Shown: piece by piece, positions 62,101-64,000 of the stretch | Numbering within the stretch: position 1 is the first letter of the stretch | How the letters are laid out: every line of letters starts with the position of its first letter | NCBI GenBank assembly: GCA_034008185.1 | Contig: CM067084.1 | Location: 16,636,385-16,700,384, forward strand | Direction of reading: 5' to 3' | Length of the DNA: 64,000 nucleotides | Source: Gorsachius magnificus | Taxonomy: Eukaryota > Chordata > Aves > Pelecaniformes > Ardeidae | Program-made: the position numbers and the translations under genes | The notes under the pieces: model-generated | The model's database searches: none | What the model was told of the DNA's origin: nothing | The model's input: the letters and a program-made list of their open reading frames with translations, nothing else

Positions 62101-64000
62101 ATTGTATTGAAAGATAAATTTGCAGATTTTAGGGGAAAAATGCAGCCTGTAGCTACAGAATGCAGAAGTAAAGCCTTAAAAAGGGTGACTTCGCTAAGTC
62201 TGTTAGTCACAGTGGGCAATCAGCTCATCGTAAACTATTAATTTAAAGCTGTGATAAAAAAGTGCCGGCCTTGGATCTACAAATAGGGGATTGATGAGTA
62301 GGAGTAGGTGGTGGAATTAACACTCAACCTGGCACTTGTGGGACCACAACAAAAAATCATGAATTCAGATCTGATATACGCTCCTCAGAAGGAGCTCTGG
62401 GAGATTTTAACAGGTTTATAGAACAGGTGCATGATTCCAAAACTGCAAAATCCCTTACAGTAAGAGATTTAGTGTTAAACTTATAGAGGAGATCATTTAA
62501 ATACCTTCACACAGCACGAAAACAGGATATGAGAGATACTATAATTATTAGCAATGTGTATTACATGGGTCATGCCTGAAAATAAAGCCTAGCAAAGTAA
62601 AGGTACGTGCATTAATTGGTGAGTATGTTCATTAGCAGCCAATTGATTTTCCATTGCCTTTATCATCTGCTGATGTCTTCAGACAAAGACTCTGGAAGAT
62701 ACAGTTTGGCCCAACATGAGATGGGCATTAATCAAAAGCAGATTAAGCCTAATAGAGAGACAACTAGAAACAATTCTATGGCCTCTGCCATGTACAGGAA
62801 TTAGTGTAATTTCTGAAGTTAGCAGAACTCTTTGTCACTGACGTACAGGGTGAAATCTTTGTAGTGGTGAATTAAGAGCCATTGGGCTATATTTCAAAGA
62901 GTTAGGTTTTGAGCATAGATTGTTTTTAATCATGAAAATGGGCTAGATGACCATTAGTCATCTGTTTTTTCAGTTAATACAGAACTGCCTTTTCCTGACT
63001 AAAGGTATTGTTTTCCTTTAAAAAAATAGATAATTTAAAACATCAGAAATGTAAAGTATCTTTGAACGTGTTTTCAGAGGGTGTTCACTTAATCCTGTAG
63101 AATTTAGCAGGTGTTTTCCTGTTTAAATACCTGATTTGTTTTTAGTGTTCAAAACCCGATTTTATTCTTCAGAGTGCAATGCAGTATTGACCGTGAGAAA
63201 ACACTGGCTCAGGAAGGAAGGGAAGGAAGAGGTAAAATTTGAGGAAAGATTTAACAGTTTCATTTATGATAATGTCAAATGCAATTGCTTGTATACTGCA
63301 GTTTCCAATGTAGACTCGACTCTGCATGACTGAAGTATTTAGTATTTTTTTACTTTATCTATGTGCTCTGAGAAATGATTCCACAGAAAAACCTCTGCTT
63401 TCTGTAGGGAGGTGTGCTGAGTTGGTCATATTCATAATATTAAAGAACAGATTAATGTTCCTTTCTGCTGCCGTTTTAGCAATGTTAAGTGAATGGTTGA
63501 GGTAAACATGGCTTTCTAATACAGTGTATGTAGTTTGATAATCTGGGTTGCATTAAGAAATTGTGGTGAATTAAAAGGACTTAAGTCTAGTTTTAAGGAA
63601 TTCAGTTTCTTTATAAAGTAAAATTGCAGTATTACTGTCTAATCTCTCAGATGTTTATCATTATGACACATATGTCTGCAAATGAGAAGCAACTAATTAG
63701 TTTTTACCTGGCACTCCTACGGCTCTCATGTCATGTCATGTAAACCTGAGCGGCAGCATCGTGGCCTGGGTGCAGCGAGGAGGTGCGAGGTGAGCAGGAT
63801 TGGGCTGGCGTGCGAGTGACTCACTTTCCCAGGTTAATGTTTTCCTCCTCAGCGCTTATCATACTTCGTTACTAGGGGCTAATTTAGATCCTTAAATTAG
63901 CAGCTGCTTTAGGGAGAAATTTCCAGATGATCACTTTTAGCATTTCGGTGTTTTTAGTTGTATGTCATTTTACTCTCTAGGGAAGTTGTTCGCTGAGAGT
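50162..64000 (+). other. ARHGAP10: Intron (5' part), at least 13.8 kb
   Basis: Phase-1 intron reaching the window end; the next coding exon (human GDNPYPSKEDTP region) and the SH3 exons were searched for and are not present. Contents: G/T-rich T-run blocks at 53059-53084 and 53306-53330, a CT-rich run at about 53454-53472, a purine-rich stretch at about 60660-62500 that may contain old transposon sequence, and a CpG-richer patch with an AP-1 consensus (TGACTCA at 63817-63823). No second gene is convincing on either strand. Confidence 0.8.

Larger units (their letters stand above)
1..64000 (+). other. ARHGAP10: ARHGAP10 gene, internal part (14 coding exons)
   Basis: The whole window lies inside one transcription unit. 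Fourteen exons on the + strand join in frame to a protein with the end of a BAR domain, a PH domain, a complete RhoGAP domain and the start of the Ser/Pro-rich linker. The family (ARHGAP26/GRAF1, ARHGAP10/GRAF2, ARHGAP42/GRAF3, OPHN1) is certain from the domain order. ARHGAP10 is chosen over its paralogs because short diagnostic stretches such as KLQEIQERKK, EKRPAPFGSSWVKHYC and PPNAPPRQS agree with human ARHGAP10 as I remember it and not with GRAF1. Introns range from 0.6 to 14.3 kb. No in-frame stop or frameshift breaks the coding exons, so this is a functional gene and not a pseudogene. First and last exons are outside the window. Confidence 0.95.

Noticed and set aside
1..64000. tRNA, rRNA, CRISPR array, intact LTR or DNA transposon, viral insertion
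   Set aside because: No pattern of any of these was found on reading the window; this was by eye and cannot exclude diverged copies.

Overview
This window is vertebrate nuclear DNA. It carries the middle of one large multi-exon gene on the + strand, which I identify as ARHGAP10 (GRAF2/PSGAP), a BAR-PH-RhoGAP-SH3 protein. Fourteen coding exons, 1363 coding bases (454 codons plus one base), were placed by hand between 2371 and 50161. All have AG/GT boundaries, all phases join without a break, and the product follows the human protein as I remember it almost residue for residue, from about human residue 163 to about 620. The 5' exons (first BAR part) lie before base 1. The 3' exons (Ser/Pro-rich linker and SH3) lie after base 64000.

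The host is probably a bird or other sauropsid. The protein is clearly orthologous to the mammalian one but diverged. Introns are AT-rich and fairly short. I see no Alu, B1/B2 or L1-like sequence, and G/T-rich homopolymer blocks recur. I also found no clear CR1 3' end, so the class assignment is inference.

Layout: 1-2370 intron; 2371-8980 three exons for the end of the BAR domain and the BAR-PH junction; 10680-16470 three exons finishing the PH domain; 17638-17680 a small linker exon; 18941-35673 six exons for the RhoGAP domain, with the arginine finger at 25581-25583, the Lys/Arg pair at the 30853/32177 junction and the conserved Asn at 35554-35556; a 14.3-kb intron; 50011-50161 the first linker exon after the GAP domain; then at least 13.8 kb of intron to the window end. 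In the protein the BAR and PH parts bind curved, phosphoinositide-containing membrane and the GAP part inactivates Rho-family GTPases there.

Most notable observations: (1) inside the 14.3-kb intron there is a well-formed candidate alternative last exon (43912 to about 44160) with branch site, pyrimidine tract, AG, 16 in-frame codons, stop, AATAAA and GT-rich downstream element, which would make a BAR-PH-GAP protein without linker and SH3; (2) the last PH exon ends at a weak GTTTGA donor followed by T27, and about five linker residues known in the human protein are missing; (3) a very strong G-quadruplex motif at 26374-26394. I found no second protein gene, no tRNA or rRNA, no CRISPR array and no intact mobile element.
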